Shown here: positions 7,956 through 16,605 of the stretch, piece after piece
Numbering within the stretch: the first letter of the stretch is position 1
Layout of the letters: every line of letters starts with the position of its first letter
DNA from: Amycolatopsis sp. QT-25
GTDB lineage: Bacteria; Actinomycetota; Actinomycetes; Mycobacteriales; Pseudonocardiaceae
Direction: 5' to 3'
Assembly: GCF_029369745.1 (NCBI RefSeq)
Contig: NZ_CP120210.1
Coordinates: 2,976,001 to 3,040,000, forward strand
Length of the DNA stretch: 64,000 bases
Translations under genes and position numbers: made by a program
The notes under the pieces: generated by a model
Seen by the model: the letters and a program-made list of their open reading frames with translations, nothing else
Databases searched by the model: none
Told to the model about the DNA's origin: nothing

Positions 7956-8344
7956 GCGGCGGCACCGTCGAAGGGCGGATAGCTCTCGCCACCGATGCGC
8001 TCGGCCACGACGATGTACTCCGCCAGCGCGTCACGCGAACGTGCCAGCTTGGCCAGCTGCTCGTCCAGGCGCCCGAGCCGTTCGCGCATCGCGGCCAGCA
8101 GTTCGGGGCAGCCGATCAGCTCGGGCTCCTCCCCGATCGCGCACGGCAGCAGATACGCGATGTCCTCGGACGACAGGCCGGCGGCGAGCAGATGCCGGAT
8201 CTGCTTCACCCGCAGCAAGGCCGTCTCGTCGTACTCGCGGTAGCCGTTCGTACCGCGGCTCGCCTCCAGGAGGCCTTGGGCCTCGTAGTAGCGCAACTGA
8301 TGCGTGTTGACGCCCGTCCGGTGACTCAGTTCACCGATCCTCAT
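7952..8344 (-). CDS. MerR-family transcriptional regulator
   Basis: 130-aa regulator: N-terminal winged helix (MRIGELSHRTGVNTHQLRYY, residues 1-20, then GYREYDE wing) and a C-terminal dimerisation coiled coil (about 75-110). The only cysteines, C67 and C79 (LLPCAIG and IGCPE), are not arranged as a clear metal site. Ribosome site GAGGAAG just upstream of ATG 8344. It is divergent from the imine-reductase-like gene, and a 28-bp palindrome with long promoter spacing lies between the two starts, so autoregulation and control of that neighbour by MerR-type DNA distortion are likely. Confidence 0.93.
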   Translation of the reverse strand: MRIGELSHRTGVNTHQLRYYEAQGLLEASRGTNGYREYDETALLRVKQIRHLLAAGLSSEDIAYLLPCAIGEEPELIGCPELLAAMRERLGRLDEQLAKLARSRDALAEYIVVAERIGGESYPPFDGAAA

Positions 8345-8355
8345 CGCTTCCTCAC

Positions 8356-8383
8356 TTGACCTTCATACCGGTATCAAGGTCGA
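8356..8383. promoter_or_regulatory. MerR operator and long-spacer promoter
   Basis: Near-perfect 28-bp inverted repeat (arms TTGACCTT and AAGGTCGA around ATACCGGTAT) in the 49-bp gap between the divergent genes. Its left edge is a -35 (TTGACC) for the plus-strand gene; a -10-like GACGAT follows after 20 nt, the over-long spacing typical of MerR-activated promoters. Confidence 0.75.
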
Positions 8384-8393
8384 CGATGGTGCC

Positions 8394-9254
8394 ATGACTG
8401 ACCACGCGAACACCCCGATATCGGTCGTCGGCCTCGGTCTCATGGGCACCGCGCTCGCTCGCGCGTTCCTGACGGCCGGGCATCCCACGACCGTGTGGAA
8501 CCGGACGGCCGCCAAAGCCGACTCCCTGGTCGCCGAAGGGGCGCGGCTCGCGCCTTCGGTCGGCGAAGCGCTCGGCTCGGGCGGCGTGACGATCCTGTGC
8601 CTTACCGACTACCCCGCTGTGCACGACCTGCTCGGTGATGCCAAGCTGGCGGGCACGACCCTGGTCAACCTGTCCTCGGGCAGCTCCGCCCAAGCGCGGG
8701 AAACCGCCGCCTGGGCCGAAAAACAGGGCGCCCGCTACCTGGACGGCGCGATCATGGCCGTCCCGCCGGCGATCGGGACCGCCGAGGCGGTGATCCTGCT
8801 CAGCGGGCCGCGGCCGGACTTCGACCTCGGCGCGCTCGGCACGATCAGCCATCTCGGTGAGGACCCCGGCCTGGCGTCCCTGTACGACGTCGCCGGCCTG
8901 ACCATGATGTGGAGCGTCTTGAACGCGTGGCTTCAGGGCACGGCGATGCTCAAGACCGCGGGTGTCGACGCCACGACGTACGCGCCGTTCGCGCGGCAGA
9001 TCGCCGCCGGGGTGGCCGATTGGCTGCCCGGATACGCCGAACAGGTCGACAAGGATTCGTTCCCGGCCGAAATCTCCGCCCTGGAGACCGACGCGCGGGC
9101 GATGGACCACCTGGTCGAGGAATGCGAAGCGCTGGAGGTGAACGCGGAACTGCCGAAGCTGCTCAAGGCGATGGCCGATCGCGCGATCGCCGCCGGACAC
9201 GGGGGAGAGCAGTACCCGGTGCTGATCCGGGAGTTCGAGCGCGCGAGGAAGTAG
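8394..9254 (+). CDS. Imine-reductase-like NADP-dependent dehydrogenase
   Basis: 286-aa Rossmann protein of the beta-hydroxyacid dehydrogenase/imine reductase superfamily. The N-terminal GLGLMGTALARAFLTAGH (13-30) followed by TVWNRTAAKA matches the imine-reductase signature (GLGxMGxxxAxxFLxxG, VWNRTxxKA) and indicates NADPH. The C-terminal helical domain carries the typical LGEDPGLASLYDVAGL hinge. Substrate (cyclic imine or beta-hydroxyacid) is not deducible. It is preceded by the MerR operator and is probably induced by whatever the MerR protein senses. A long stem-loop closes the gene. Confidence 0.85.
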   Translation: MTDHANTPISVVGLGLMGTALARAFLTAGHPTTVWNRTAAKADSLVAEGARLAPSVGEALGSGGVTILCLTDYPAVHDLLGDAKLAGTTLVNLSSGSSAQARETAAWAEKQGARYLDGAIMAVPPAIGTAEAVILLSGPRPDFDLGALGTISHLGEDPGLASLYDVAGLTMMWSVLNAWLQGTAMLKTAGVDATTYAPFARQIAAGVADWLPGYAEQVDKDSFPAEISALETDARAMDHLVEECEALEVNAELPKLLKAMADRAIAAGHGGEQYPVLIREFERARK

Positions 9255-9265
9255 GGCTGGTCGAG

Positions 9266-9340
9266 CGCAATCAGTCACCTACTTGCGGAGGTGTTCCGGG
9301 CGTTGGGCAGCGTTCGCGCGCAAGTAGGTGACTGATTGCG
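9266..9340. terminator. 22-bp perfect inverted repeat after the imine-reductase gene
   Basis: Arms 9266-9287 (CGCAATCAGTCACCTACTTGCG) and 9319-9340 are exact complements around a 31-nt loop. The placement just after the gene end suggests a terminator or mRNA-stabilising stem; no T-tract follows. Confidence 0.7.
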
Positions 9341-9353
9341 GCGGGCGTGTCAG

Positions 9354-9380
9354 GAAAAATCAGGCACGCTTGATTTTTTC
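9354..9380. promoter_or_regulatory. AT-rich palindrome upstream of the AtuA operon
   Basis: GAAAAATCA ... TGATTTTTTC flank an 8-nt centre in an otherwise very GC-rich region, 45 bp before the first gene of the carboxylase operon. The inner part (ATCAGGCACGCTTGAT) is also largely symmetric. A TetR-type operator is likely, with the TetR gene at the operon end as obvious candidate. Confidence 0.55.
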
Positions 9381-9424
9381 GGCGCCGGGTGCCAGCCTTC
9401 TGCAGAAGACGCGAGGAGGCGGGC

Positions 9425-10219
9425 ATGGCTGACCTGGGCGTGATCCTTGGGGATCTCGCGGTGGAAGCGCAGACCATCGACGACGTGGTGGCGGAGCTGC
9501 CCGCGTCGGAGTGGGCGCGGCGGACCCCGGCCGAAGGCTGGACGATCGCCCATCAGATCGCTCATCTGGCCTGGACGGACAAGAAGGCGCTGATCGCGGC
9601 GCGTGGCTCCGAGGCCGAGTGGCAGGCCGAGATCGAAGGGCTGCTCGCGACGGGCGAGTCCTACGTCGACGACGGCGCCGCCGAGGGCGCGACGACGCCG
9701 CCTCGTGAGCTGCTGGCCGAGTGGCGCGCGGGCCGCGGGGAACTCGCCGAAGCGCTCGCCGTGGTGCCCGACGGGCAGAAGATCCCCTGGTACGGCCCGC
9801 CGATGAGCGCGGCGTCCATGGTGACCGCGCGGCTCATGGAGACCTGGGCACACGGCCAGGACATCTTCGACGCGCTGGGCATCGAGCGGGAGAACACCGC
9901 CCGGATCTGGCACATCGCCCGCTTCGGCACCCGCACGCGCGACTTCGCCTACAAGCTCAATTCGCTCTCCCCGCCCGCCGAGGAATTCCGCGTCGAGCTG
10001 ACCGCACCCGACGGCACCACCTGGACGTTCGGCCCCGAGGACGCCGAACAGCGGCTCACCGGGAGCGCGGTCGACTTCTGCCTCGTGGTCACCCAGCGCC
10101 GTCACCCCGCCGACACCGACCTGGTCGCCACGGGCACGGACGTCGAGGAGTGGCTCGGGATCGCGCAGGCGTTCGCGGGACCTCCCGGTGCCGGACGGGA
10201 ACCGGGGCAGTTCGCATGA
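9425..10219 (+). CDS. DinB/maleylpyruvate-isomerase-like protein (TIGR03084 type)
   Basis: 264-aa four-helix protein of the mycothiol-dependent-isomerase/DinB superfamily. The N-terminal bundle carries WTIAHQIAHLAWTD with metal-type histidines (H44, H48), and a later METWAHGQD segment supplies a further His, giving the usual three-His site. ATG 9425 is chosen because GAGG lies 5-8 nt upstream; an upstream in-frame ATG at 9389 lacks a ribosome site. It is the first gene of an operon whose genes overlap by 4 nt. Members of this family are commonly found beside AtuA-like genes; the chemical role is unknown. Confidence 0.85.
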   Translation: MADLGVILGDLAVEAQTIDDVVAELPASEWARRTPAEGWTIAHQIAHLAWTDKKALIAARGSEAEWQAEIEGLLATGESYVDDGAAEGATTPPRELLAEWRAGRGELAEALAVVPDGQKIPWYGPPMSAASMVTARLMETWAHGQDIFDALGIERENTARIWHIARFGTRTRDFAYKLNSLSPPAEEFRVELTAPDGTTWTFGPEDAEQRLTGSAVDFCLVVTQRRHPADTDLVATGTDVEEWLGIAQAFAGPPGAGREPGQFA

Positions 10220-11907
10220 CCCCGATCAGGATCGGCAACGCCTCGGGGTTCTACGGCGACCGGTTCTCCGCCGTCCACGAGATGCTCACCGGCGGTCCGC
10301 TCGACGTGCTGACCGGCGACTACCTCGCCGAGCTGACCATGCTCATCCTCGGCCGTGACCGGATGAAGGATCCGAATCGCGGTTACGCCAAGACCTTCCT
10401 GCGCCAGATGGAACAGAACCTCGCGCTGGCGAAGGAGAAGGGTGTCAAGATCGTGGCGAACGCCGGCGGGCTCAACCCCGCCGGTCTCGCGGACACCCTT
10501 CGCGAACTGGCCGCGAGACTCGGCGTCGACGTCGCCATCGCGCACGTCGAGGGCGACGACCTCGTCCAGCGGGCGGAAGAACTCGGCTTCGGCGAGACAC
10601 TGACCGCCAACGCCTACCTCGGCGCGTGGGGGATCGCGGAATGCCTGAACGCGGGCGCCGACATCGTGGTGACCGGACGCGTCACCGACGCGTCGGTGAT
10701 CGTCGGCCCGGCGGCCGCGCACTTCGGCTGGGCGCGCGACGACTACGACGCGCTGGCGGGCGCGGTCGCGGCCGGGCACGTGATCGAATGCGGTACGCAG
10801 GCCACCGGCGGCAATTACGCCTTCTTCACCGAGCACGAGATCGGCCTGCCGGGGTTCCCGATCGCCGAGATCTCCGCCGACGGGTCCAGTGTGATCACCA
10901 AACACCCCGGCACCGGCGGCGTGGTGAACGCCGGAACCGTCACCGCGCAACTGCTCTACGAGATCACCGGTGCCCGTTACGCCGGGCCGGACGTCACGGC
11001 GCGGTTCGACACGCTGACGCTCACCGAGGACGGTCCGGACCGTGTCCGGATCAGCGGCGTCACCGGGGAGCCGCCGCCCCCGACGCTCAAGGTCTGCCTG
11101 AACGGGCTGGGCGGTTTCCGCAACGAGACGACGTTCGTCCTCACCGGACTCGACATCGAGGCGAAAGCCGCGCTGGTCAAGGAACAACTCGAAGGCGCGC
11201 TCAACGCCAGACCGCCGGCGGACGTCCGATGGACCCTGGCCCGCACCGACCGCACCGACGCCGAAACCGAGCAGCAGGCGAGCGCTCTGCTGCACGTCGC
11301 GGTGAAGGACGCCGATCCGGAGGTCGCCGGGCGCGCGTTCAGCGGTGCGGCGATCGAACTCGCGCTGGCTAGCTATCCCGGCTTCCACGTCACCGCGCCG
11401 CCCGCGGCCGCCTCACCCTACGGCGTGTACCGGCCCGCGTTCGTCGGCGCGCACGAGGTGCCGCACGTCGCCGTCCTGCCGGACGGAACGCGCCGCGACA
11501 TCGCACCCGCCGCCGAAACGCTGCCTCTGTCCGATGTGGACGAAGACCGGCTGCCCGCGCCGTTCACCCGGGCACAGGTCCGTCGCGCACCGCTGGGCAA
11601 GGTGATCGGCGCCCGTAGCGGGGACAAGGGCGGCAACGCGAACGTCGGCGTCTGGGCGCGCTCCGACGAGGCGTGGCGCTGGCTCGCGCACCGGCTCACC
11701 GTCACCGAGTTCAAACTGCTGCTCCCGGAGACCGCGGACCTCGAGGTCCGGCGGCACCTCCTGCCGAACCTGCGGGCGCTCAACTTCGTCGTCGAAGGCA
11801 TCCTCGGCGAGGGCGTCGCGTCGCAGGCGCGGTTCGACCCGCAGGCGAAGGCACTCGGGGAATGGCTGCGCTCCCGCGAGATCGACATCCCGGAGGCCCT
11901 CCTGTGA
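10216..11907 (+). CDS. AtuA-like (DUF1446) acyclic terpene utilisation protein
   Basis: 563 aa, overlapping the previous gene by ATGA. The N-terminal DUF1446 domain (about 1-440; RIGNASGFYGDR, GRVTDASV, ECGTQATGGN) is followed by a C-terminal AtuA-type ferredoxin-fold domain (about 460-560; IGARSGDKGGNANVGVW). In Pseudomonas AtuA belongs to the citronellol/geraniol (acyclic terpene) pathway, although its exact step is unresolved. Here it is joined to two acyl-CoA dehydrogenases and an acyl-CoA carboxylase, the same partnership, which supports a role in degrading isoprenoid or branched acyl-CoA. Confidence 0.9.
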   Translation: MTPIRIGNASGFYGDRFSAVHEMLTGGPLDVLTGDYLAELTMLILGRDRMKDPNRGYAKTFLRQMEQNLALAKEKGVKIVANAGGLNPAGLADTLRELAARLGVDVAIAHVEGDDLVQRAEELGFGETLTANAYLGAWGIAECLNAGADIVVTGRVTDASVIVGPAAAHFGWARDDYDALAGAVAAGHVIECGTQATGGNYAFFTEHEIGLPGFPIAEISADGSSVITKHPGTGGVVNAGTVTAQLLYEITGARYAGPDVTARFDTLTLTEDGPDRVRISGVTGEPPPPTLKVCLNGLGGFRNETTFVLTGLDIEAKAALVKEQLEGALNARPPADVRWTLARTDRTDAETEQQASALLHVAVKDADPEVAGRAFSGAAIELALASYPGFHVTAPPAAASPYGVYRPAFVGAHEVPHVAVLPDGTRRDIAPAAETLPLSDVDEDRLPAPFTRAQVRRAPLGKVIGARSGDKGGNANVGVWARSDEAWRWLAHRLTVTEFKLLLPETADLEVRRHLLPNLRALNFVVEGILGEGVASQARFDPQAKALGEWLRSREIDIPEALL

Positions 11908-13052
11908 CCGACATCTTCTCCACCCCGGAACGCGTCGAACTGCGCAAGACCGTCCGGCGGTTCGCCGAGACCGAGATCCTGCCCCACCTCGAAGACTGGG
12001 AGCGCGAGGGCGAACTGCCCCGTGACCTGCACCGCAAGGCCGGCGAACTCGGGCTGCTCGGGGTCGGTTTCCCCGAAGAGGTCGGCGGTGGGGGCGGCGA
12101 CTACCTCGACGCGGTGGTCATCGCCGAGGAACTGCACTACGCGGGTGGTTCCGGTGGCCTGTTCGCCTCGCTGTTCACCTGCGGCATCGCCGTCCCGCAT
12201 ATCGCGGCGGCCGGGGATCCGGTGCAGATCGAACGCTGGGTCCGGCCCACCTTGGCAGGCACCAAGATCGGCTCGCTCGCGGTCACCGAACCCGACGGCG
12301 GCTCCGACGTCGCCGGGATCCGCACCACCGCGGTGCGCGAAGGCGACGAGTACGTCGTCAACGGAGCCAAGACCTTCATCACCTCGGGCTGCCGCGCCGA
12401 CTTCGTGACCACCGTGGTCCGCACCGGCGAGGCAGGCGCCCACGGGATCTCGCTCATCGTGGTCGAACGCGGCACACCGGGCTTCACCGTCTCCCGCAAA
12501 CTGGAGAAGATGGGCTGGCTCTGCTCCGACACCGCCGAATTGTCCTATGTGGACGCCCGCGTGCCCGCGGAGAACCTGATCGGCACCGAGAACAGTGGCT
12601 TCGCGCAGGTCGCCACCCAATTCGTCACCGAGCGGGTCTCACTGGCGGTGCAGGGCTACGCGCACGCCCAGCGGGCACTCGACCTGACATCGGACTGGTG
12701 CCGCCTGCGCGAGACCTTCGGCCGTCCGCTGATCTCCCGTCAGCTGGTGCAGCACAAGCTCACCGAGATGGCCCGCAAGATCGACGTCGCCCGCACCTAC
12801 ACCCGGCAGGTCGCCCAGCGGCACGTCGCGGGAGAAGAGGTCATCGCCGAAGCCTGTTTCGCGAAGAACACCGCCGTCGAGACCGCCGAATGGGTGGTCA
12901 ACGAGGCCGTGCAACTGCACGGCGGACTCGGCTACATGCGCGAGGCCGAAGTCGAGCGTCACTACCGTGACGTGCGCATCCTCGGTATCGGCGGTGGCAC
13001 GAACGAGATCCTCACCGGCTTGGCCGCGAAGCGATTGGGATACACCGCATGA
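11904..13052 (+). CDS. Acyl-CoA dehydrogenase, isovaleryl/citronellyl type
   Basis: 382-aa FAD flavoenzyme introducing a 2,3-double bond in acyl-CoA. The canonical C-terminal catalytic Glu (EGT motif) is Gly here (IGGGTNEIL, about 361-370), while E243 lies in helix G (FVTERVSLA), the position used by isovaleryl-CoA and long-chain dehydrogenases, so branched substrates are favoured. GTG start overlaps the AtuA-like stop (GTGA). In an Atu-type pathway it would correspond to AtuD (citronellyl-CoA dehydrogenase); the alternative is a leucine-type isovaleryl-CoA dehydrogenase. Confidence 0.93.
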   Translation: MTDIFSTPERVELRKTVRRFAETEILPHLEDWEREGELPRDLHRKAGELGLLGVGFPEEVGGGGGDYLDAVVIAEELHYAGGSGGLFASLFTCGIAVPHIAAAGDPVQIERWVRPTLAGTKIGSLAVTEPDGGSDVAGIRTTAVREGDEYVVNGAKTFITSGCRADFVTTVVRTGEAGAHGISLIVVERGTPGFTVSRKLEKMGWLCSDTAELSYVDARVPAENLIGTENSGFAQVATQFVTERVSLAVQGYAHAQRALDLTSDWCRLRETFGRPLISRQLVQHKLTEMARKIDVARTYTRQVAQRHVAGEEVIAEACFAKNTAVETAEWVVNEAVQLHGGLGYMREAEVERHYRDVRILGIGGGTNEILTGLAAKRLGYTA

Positions 13053-14647
13053 GCACGATCAGGTCTACCGTGGACACGCGGAGCGAGGAATTCGCCACCA
13101 ACCGCGAGTCCATGCTCGGCAAACTCGCCGAGATCGACACCGAGCACGCCAAGGCCATCGCGGGCGGCGGCGAAAAGTACGTCACCCGCCACCGCAAACG
13201 CGGCAAACTGCTGGCCCGCGAACGGATCGAGCTCCTCCTCGACGAGGATTCGCCGTTCCTGGAGCTGTCGCCGCTGGCGGCCTGGGGTTCGGACTACCAG
13301 GTCGGTGCCAGCGTGATCACCGGGATCGGCGTCGTCGAAGGCGTCGAGTGCATGATCTCGGCGAGCGACCCGACGGTCAAAGGCGGGGCGAGCAACCCGT
13401 GGACGGCCAAGAAGAGCTACCGCGCCGCGGACATCGCCGCGCAGAACCGCCTGCCGGTGATCAACCTCGTCGAGTCCGGCGGCGCGGATCTGCCGACCCA
13501 GAAAGAGATCTTCATCCCCGGCGGCCGGATCTTCCGCGACATCACCCGTTCGTCGGCCGCGAAGGTGCCCACGATCGCCCTGGTCTTCGGTAATTCGACC
13601 GCCGGTGGCGCGTACCTGCCCGGCATGTCGGACTACGTCGTGATGGTCAAAGAACGCGCGAAGGTGTTCCTCGGCGGGCCGCCGCTGGTCAAGATGGCCA
13701 CCGGTGAGGAATCCGACGACGAATCGCTCGGCGGCGCCGAGATGCACGCCCGGACCTCCGGTCTGGCCGACTATCTCGCGGTGGACGAAGAGGACGCGAT
13801 CCGGCTCGGCCGCAGCATCGTCAAACGACTCAACTGGACCAAACAGGGCCCGACGCCCGAACCGGACCACGCCGAGCCGCTGTACTCCGCCGAGGACCTG
13901 CTCGGCATCGTGCCCACCGACCTCAAGGTGCCGTTCGACCCGCGCGAGGTGATCGCCAGGGTCGCCGACGGTTCGGACTTCGACGAGTTCAAACCCTTGT
14001 ACGGCAGCAGTCTCGCCACCGGCTGGGCGAGCATCCACGGCTACCCGGTGGGCATCCTCGCCAACGCCCAAGGCGTGCTCTTCGGCGAGGAGTCGCAGAA
14101 GGCCGCGCAGTTCATCCAGCTGGCCAACCAGATCGACACGCCACTGGTCTTCTTGCACAACACCACCGGCTACATGGTCGGCAAGGAATACGAGCAGAGC
14201 GGCATCATCAAACACGGCGCGATGATGATCAACGCCGTGTCGAATTCGAAGGTGCCGCATCTGTCGGTGCTCATGGGCGCCTCGTACGGCGCCGGGCACT
14301 ACGGCATGTGCGGCCGGGCCTACGATCCCCGGTTCCTGTTCGCCTGGCCCAGTGCGAAATCCGCGGTCATGGGGCCGCAACAGCTGGCGGGCGTGCTGTC
14401 CATCGTGGCCCGCGCCGCCGCCGCGTCGCGAGGCCAGGACTACAACGAGGAGCACGACGCCGCCATGCGTGCCATGGTGGAGGGGCAGATCGAGGCGGAA
14501 TCGATGCCGATGTTCCTCTCCGGGATGCTCTACGACGACGGGATCATCGATCCCCGCGACACCCGCACGGTGCTCGGGCTCAGCCTGTCCGTGATCCACA
14601 ATGGACCAGTGAAGGGCGCCGAAGGCTTCGGCGTCTTCAGGATGTGA
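13049..14647 (+). CDS. Acyl-CoA carboxylase, carboxyltransferase (beta) subunit
   Basis: 532 aa with N- and C-terminal carboxyltransferase halves (crotonase folds). Oxyanion-hole glycines are visible in NSTAGGAYLPGMSDYVVMV and GASYGAGHYGMCGRAYDPRF. This size and the MCC/GCC-style sequence place it with methylcrotonoyl- or geranyl-CoA carboxylases rather than propionyl/acetyl-CoA carboxylases. Overlaps the upstream dehydrogenase by ATGA and is followed by the biotin subunit, its obligate partner. Substrate specificity (3-methylcrotonoyl vs geranyl/cis-geranyl-CoA) cannot be settled by eye. Confidence 0.95.
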   Translation: MSTIRSTVDTRSEEFATNRESMLGKLAEIDTEHAKAIAGGGEKYVTRHRKRGKLLARERIELLLDEDSPFLELSPLAAWGSDYQVGASVITGIGVVEGVECMISASDPTVKGGASNPWTAKKSYRAADIAAQNRLPVINLVESGGADLPTQKEIFIPGGRIFRDITRSSAAKVPTIALVFGNSTAGGAYLPGMSDYVVMVKERAKVFLGGPPLVKMATGEESDDESLGGAEMHARTSGLADYLAVDEEDAIRLGRSIVKRLNWTKQGPTPEPDHAEPLYSAEDLLGIVPTDLKVPFDPREVIARVADGSDFDEFKPLYGSSLATGWASIHGYPVGILANAQGVLFGEESQKAAQFIQLANQIDTPLVFLHNTTGYMVGKEYEQSGIIKHGAMMINAVSNSKVPHLSVLMGASYGAGHYGMCGRAYDPRFLFAWPSAKSAVMGPQQLAGVLSIVARAAAASRGQDYNEEHDAAMRAMVEGQIEAESMPMFLSGMLYDDGIIDPRDTRTVLGLSLSVIHNGPVKGAEGFGVFRM

Positions 14648-14652
14648 GCGGC

Positions 14653-16605
14653 ATGATCGAGAAAATGCTGGTCGCCAACCGCGGGGAGATCGCCCGCCGC
14701 GTGTTCCGCACCTGCCGCGATGCCGGGATCGGCACGGTCGCGGTGTTCTCCGACGCGGACGCCGACGCACCGCACACCGCCGAGGCGGACGTCGCCGTCC
14801 GCCTGCCGGGCAACGCGCCCGCCGACACGTACCTGCGGGCCGAACTGCTGATCAAGGCGGCCGTCGAGACCGGCGCCGACGCGATCCACCCCGGCTACGG
14901 CTTCCTGTCCGAGAACGCCGCGTTCGCCCGCGCCGTGATCGACGCGGGGCTCACCTGGATCGGACCGCCGCCGGAAGCCATCGAGAGCATGGGCTCCAAG
15001 GTCGAGGCCAAGCGGATGATGGCCGAAGCCGGGGTTCCGATCCTGTCCGAATTGGACCCGGCCGGGGTCACCGAAGCCGATCTTCCCTTGCTGGTCAAGG
15101 CTTCCGCCGGGGGTGGCGGACGCGGAATGCGCGTCGTGCGTTCGCTCGGCGCACTCGCCGAAGCCGTCGAGGGCGCGAGTGCGGAGGCCGCTTCGGCGTT
15201 CGGCGACCCGACCGTGTTCTGCGAGCGATACCTGGAGACCGGTCGTCACATCGAGGTCCAGGTGCTCGCCGACGGCCACGGCACGGTGTGGGCGGTGGGG
15301 GAGCGGGAGTGCTCGATCCAGCGCCGCCACCAGAAGGTCGTCGAAGAGGCACCGTCGCCGTTCGTCGACGAAGCCATGCGGGAAGCGCTGTTCGACGCCG
15401 CGCGCAAGGCCGCGCAGGCGATCGACTACGTCGGTGCCGGGACGGTCGAGTTCCTCGCCGGCCCGGACGGGCGGTTCTACTTCCTGGAGATGAACACCCG
15501 GCTGCAGGTGGAGCATCCGGTCACCGAGGCCACCACCGGACTCGACCTCGTCGCGCTGCAACTGCGGATCGCCGAGGGCGAGCATCTCCCGATCGAGGAG
15601 CCGGAGACGCGGGGGCACGCGATCGAGGTCCGGCTCTACGCCGAAGATCCGGCGGAGGACTGGCAGCCGCAGAGCGGCAGCTTGCACCGGTTCGAGGTTC
15701 CCGCGGCGCGGCGGGAATTCGAGGTGGGCCCGGGTGTCCGGCTGGATTCCGGGTTCGTCGGCGGCCAGGCCGTCGGCGTGCACTACGACCCGATGCTCGC
15801 CAAGGTCATCGCCTACGCGCCGGATCGCCGGAGCGCGGCGCGGGCGCTGGCCGGTGCTCTGGCCGGGGCGGAGATCCACGGCGTGGTGACCAACCGCGAC
15901 CTGCTGGTGAACGTCCTGCGCCACGAGGCTTTCCTCGCCGGCGAGACCGACACGGCGTTCTTCGGCCGGCATGGCCTCGAAACCCTGGCCCGTCCACTGG
16001 CCACCGTGGACGCCGTGCGGATTTCGGCGCTGGCCGCCGCTCTGGCGGGGGCGGCCGCGAACCGCTCGCACGCGCGAGTGCAGGGGCGGCTGCCGAGCGG
16101 CTGGCGCAACGTCCACTCCCAGGGACAGCGCAAACGTTTCCGCACCGGCGACGACGAGATCGAGGTCGTCTACACCCTCGGCCGGGACGGTCTGCGCGCC
16201 GACGGTTTCGCAGGTGTCGGACTGCTTTCCGCCGAGAGCGACGGCGTGGTCCTGGAGGTCGCCGGCGTGCGGCGGAAGTTCGCCGTCGCGCGGTACGGCG
16301 ACACGGTGTATGTCGATTCGCCGGAAGGCGCCGTCGAACTGGCTGTCGTGCCGAGGTACACCGATCCCGACGCGGCACTCGCCGCCGGGTCGCTCGTGGC
16401 GCCGATTCCGGGCACGGTCGTCCGGCTCGCGGTCGAAGCGGGAGACACCGTCAAGACCGGTGATCCGTTGCTGTGGCTCGAAGCGATGAAGATGGAACAC
16501 CGGATCGCGGCGCCGGCCGACGGCGTCGTGACCGAACTCCCGGTGGTGGTCGGACAACAGGTCGAAGTGGGCACGATCCTCGCGGTGGTAGGAGACAACG
16601 AATGA
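14653..16605 (+). CDS. Acyl-CoA carboxylase, biotin carboxylase/BCCP (alpha) subunit
   Basis: 650 aa: biotin carboxylase (1-~445; ANRGEIARR, ATP-grasp KASAGGGGRGMR, EMNTRLQVEHPVTE), a linker domain, and a C-terminal biotinyl domain with EAMKM, biotinylated at K613. It carboxylates biotin with bicarbonate and ATP and hands the group to the upstream beta subunit. ATG 14653 lies 5 nt after the beta-subunit stop; a GTGAGC sequence precedes it. Together the two form the carboxylase of the operon. Confidence 0.96.
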   Translation: MIEKMLVANRGEIARRVFRTCRDAGIGTVAVFSDADADAPHTAEADVAVRLPGNAPADTYLRAELLIKAAVETGADAIHPGYGFLSENAAFARAVIDAGLTWIGPPPEAIESMGSKVEAKRMMAEAGVPILSELDPAGVTEADLPLLVKASAGGGGRGMRVVRSLGALAEAVEGASAEAASAFGDPTVFCERYLETGRHIEVQVLADGHGTVWAVGERECSIQRRHQKVVEEAPSPFVDEAMREALFDAARKAAQAIDYVGAGTVEFLAGPDGRFYFLEMNTRLQVEHPVTEATTGLDLVALQLRIAEGEHLPIEEPETRGHAIEVRLYAEDPAEDWQPQSGSLHRFEVPAARREFEVGPGVRLDSGFVGGQAVGVHYDPMLAKVIAYAPDRRSAARALAGALAGAEIHGVVTNRDLLVNVLRHEAFLAGETDTAFFGRHGLETLARPLATVDAVRISALAAALAGAAANRSHARVQGRLPSGWRNVHSQGQRKRFRTGDDEIEVVYTLGRDGLRADGFAGVGLLSAESDGVVLEVAGVRRKFAVARYGDTVYVDSPEGAVELAVVPRYTDPDAALAAGSLVAPIPGTVVRLAVEAGDTVKTGDPLLWLEAMKMEHRIAAPADGVVTELPVVVGQQVEVGTILAVVGDNE

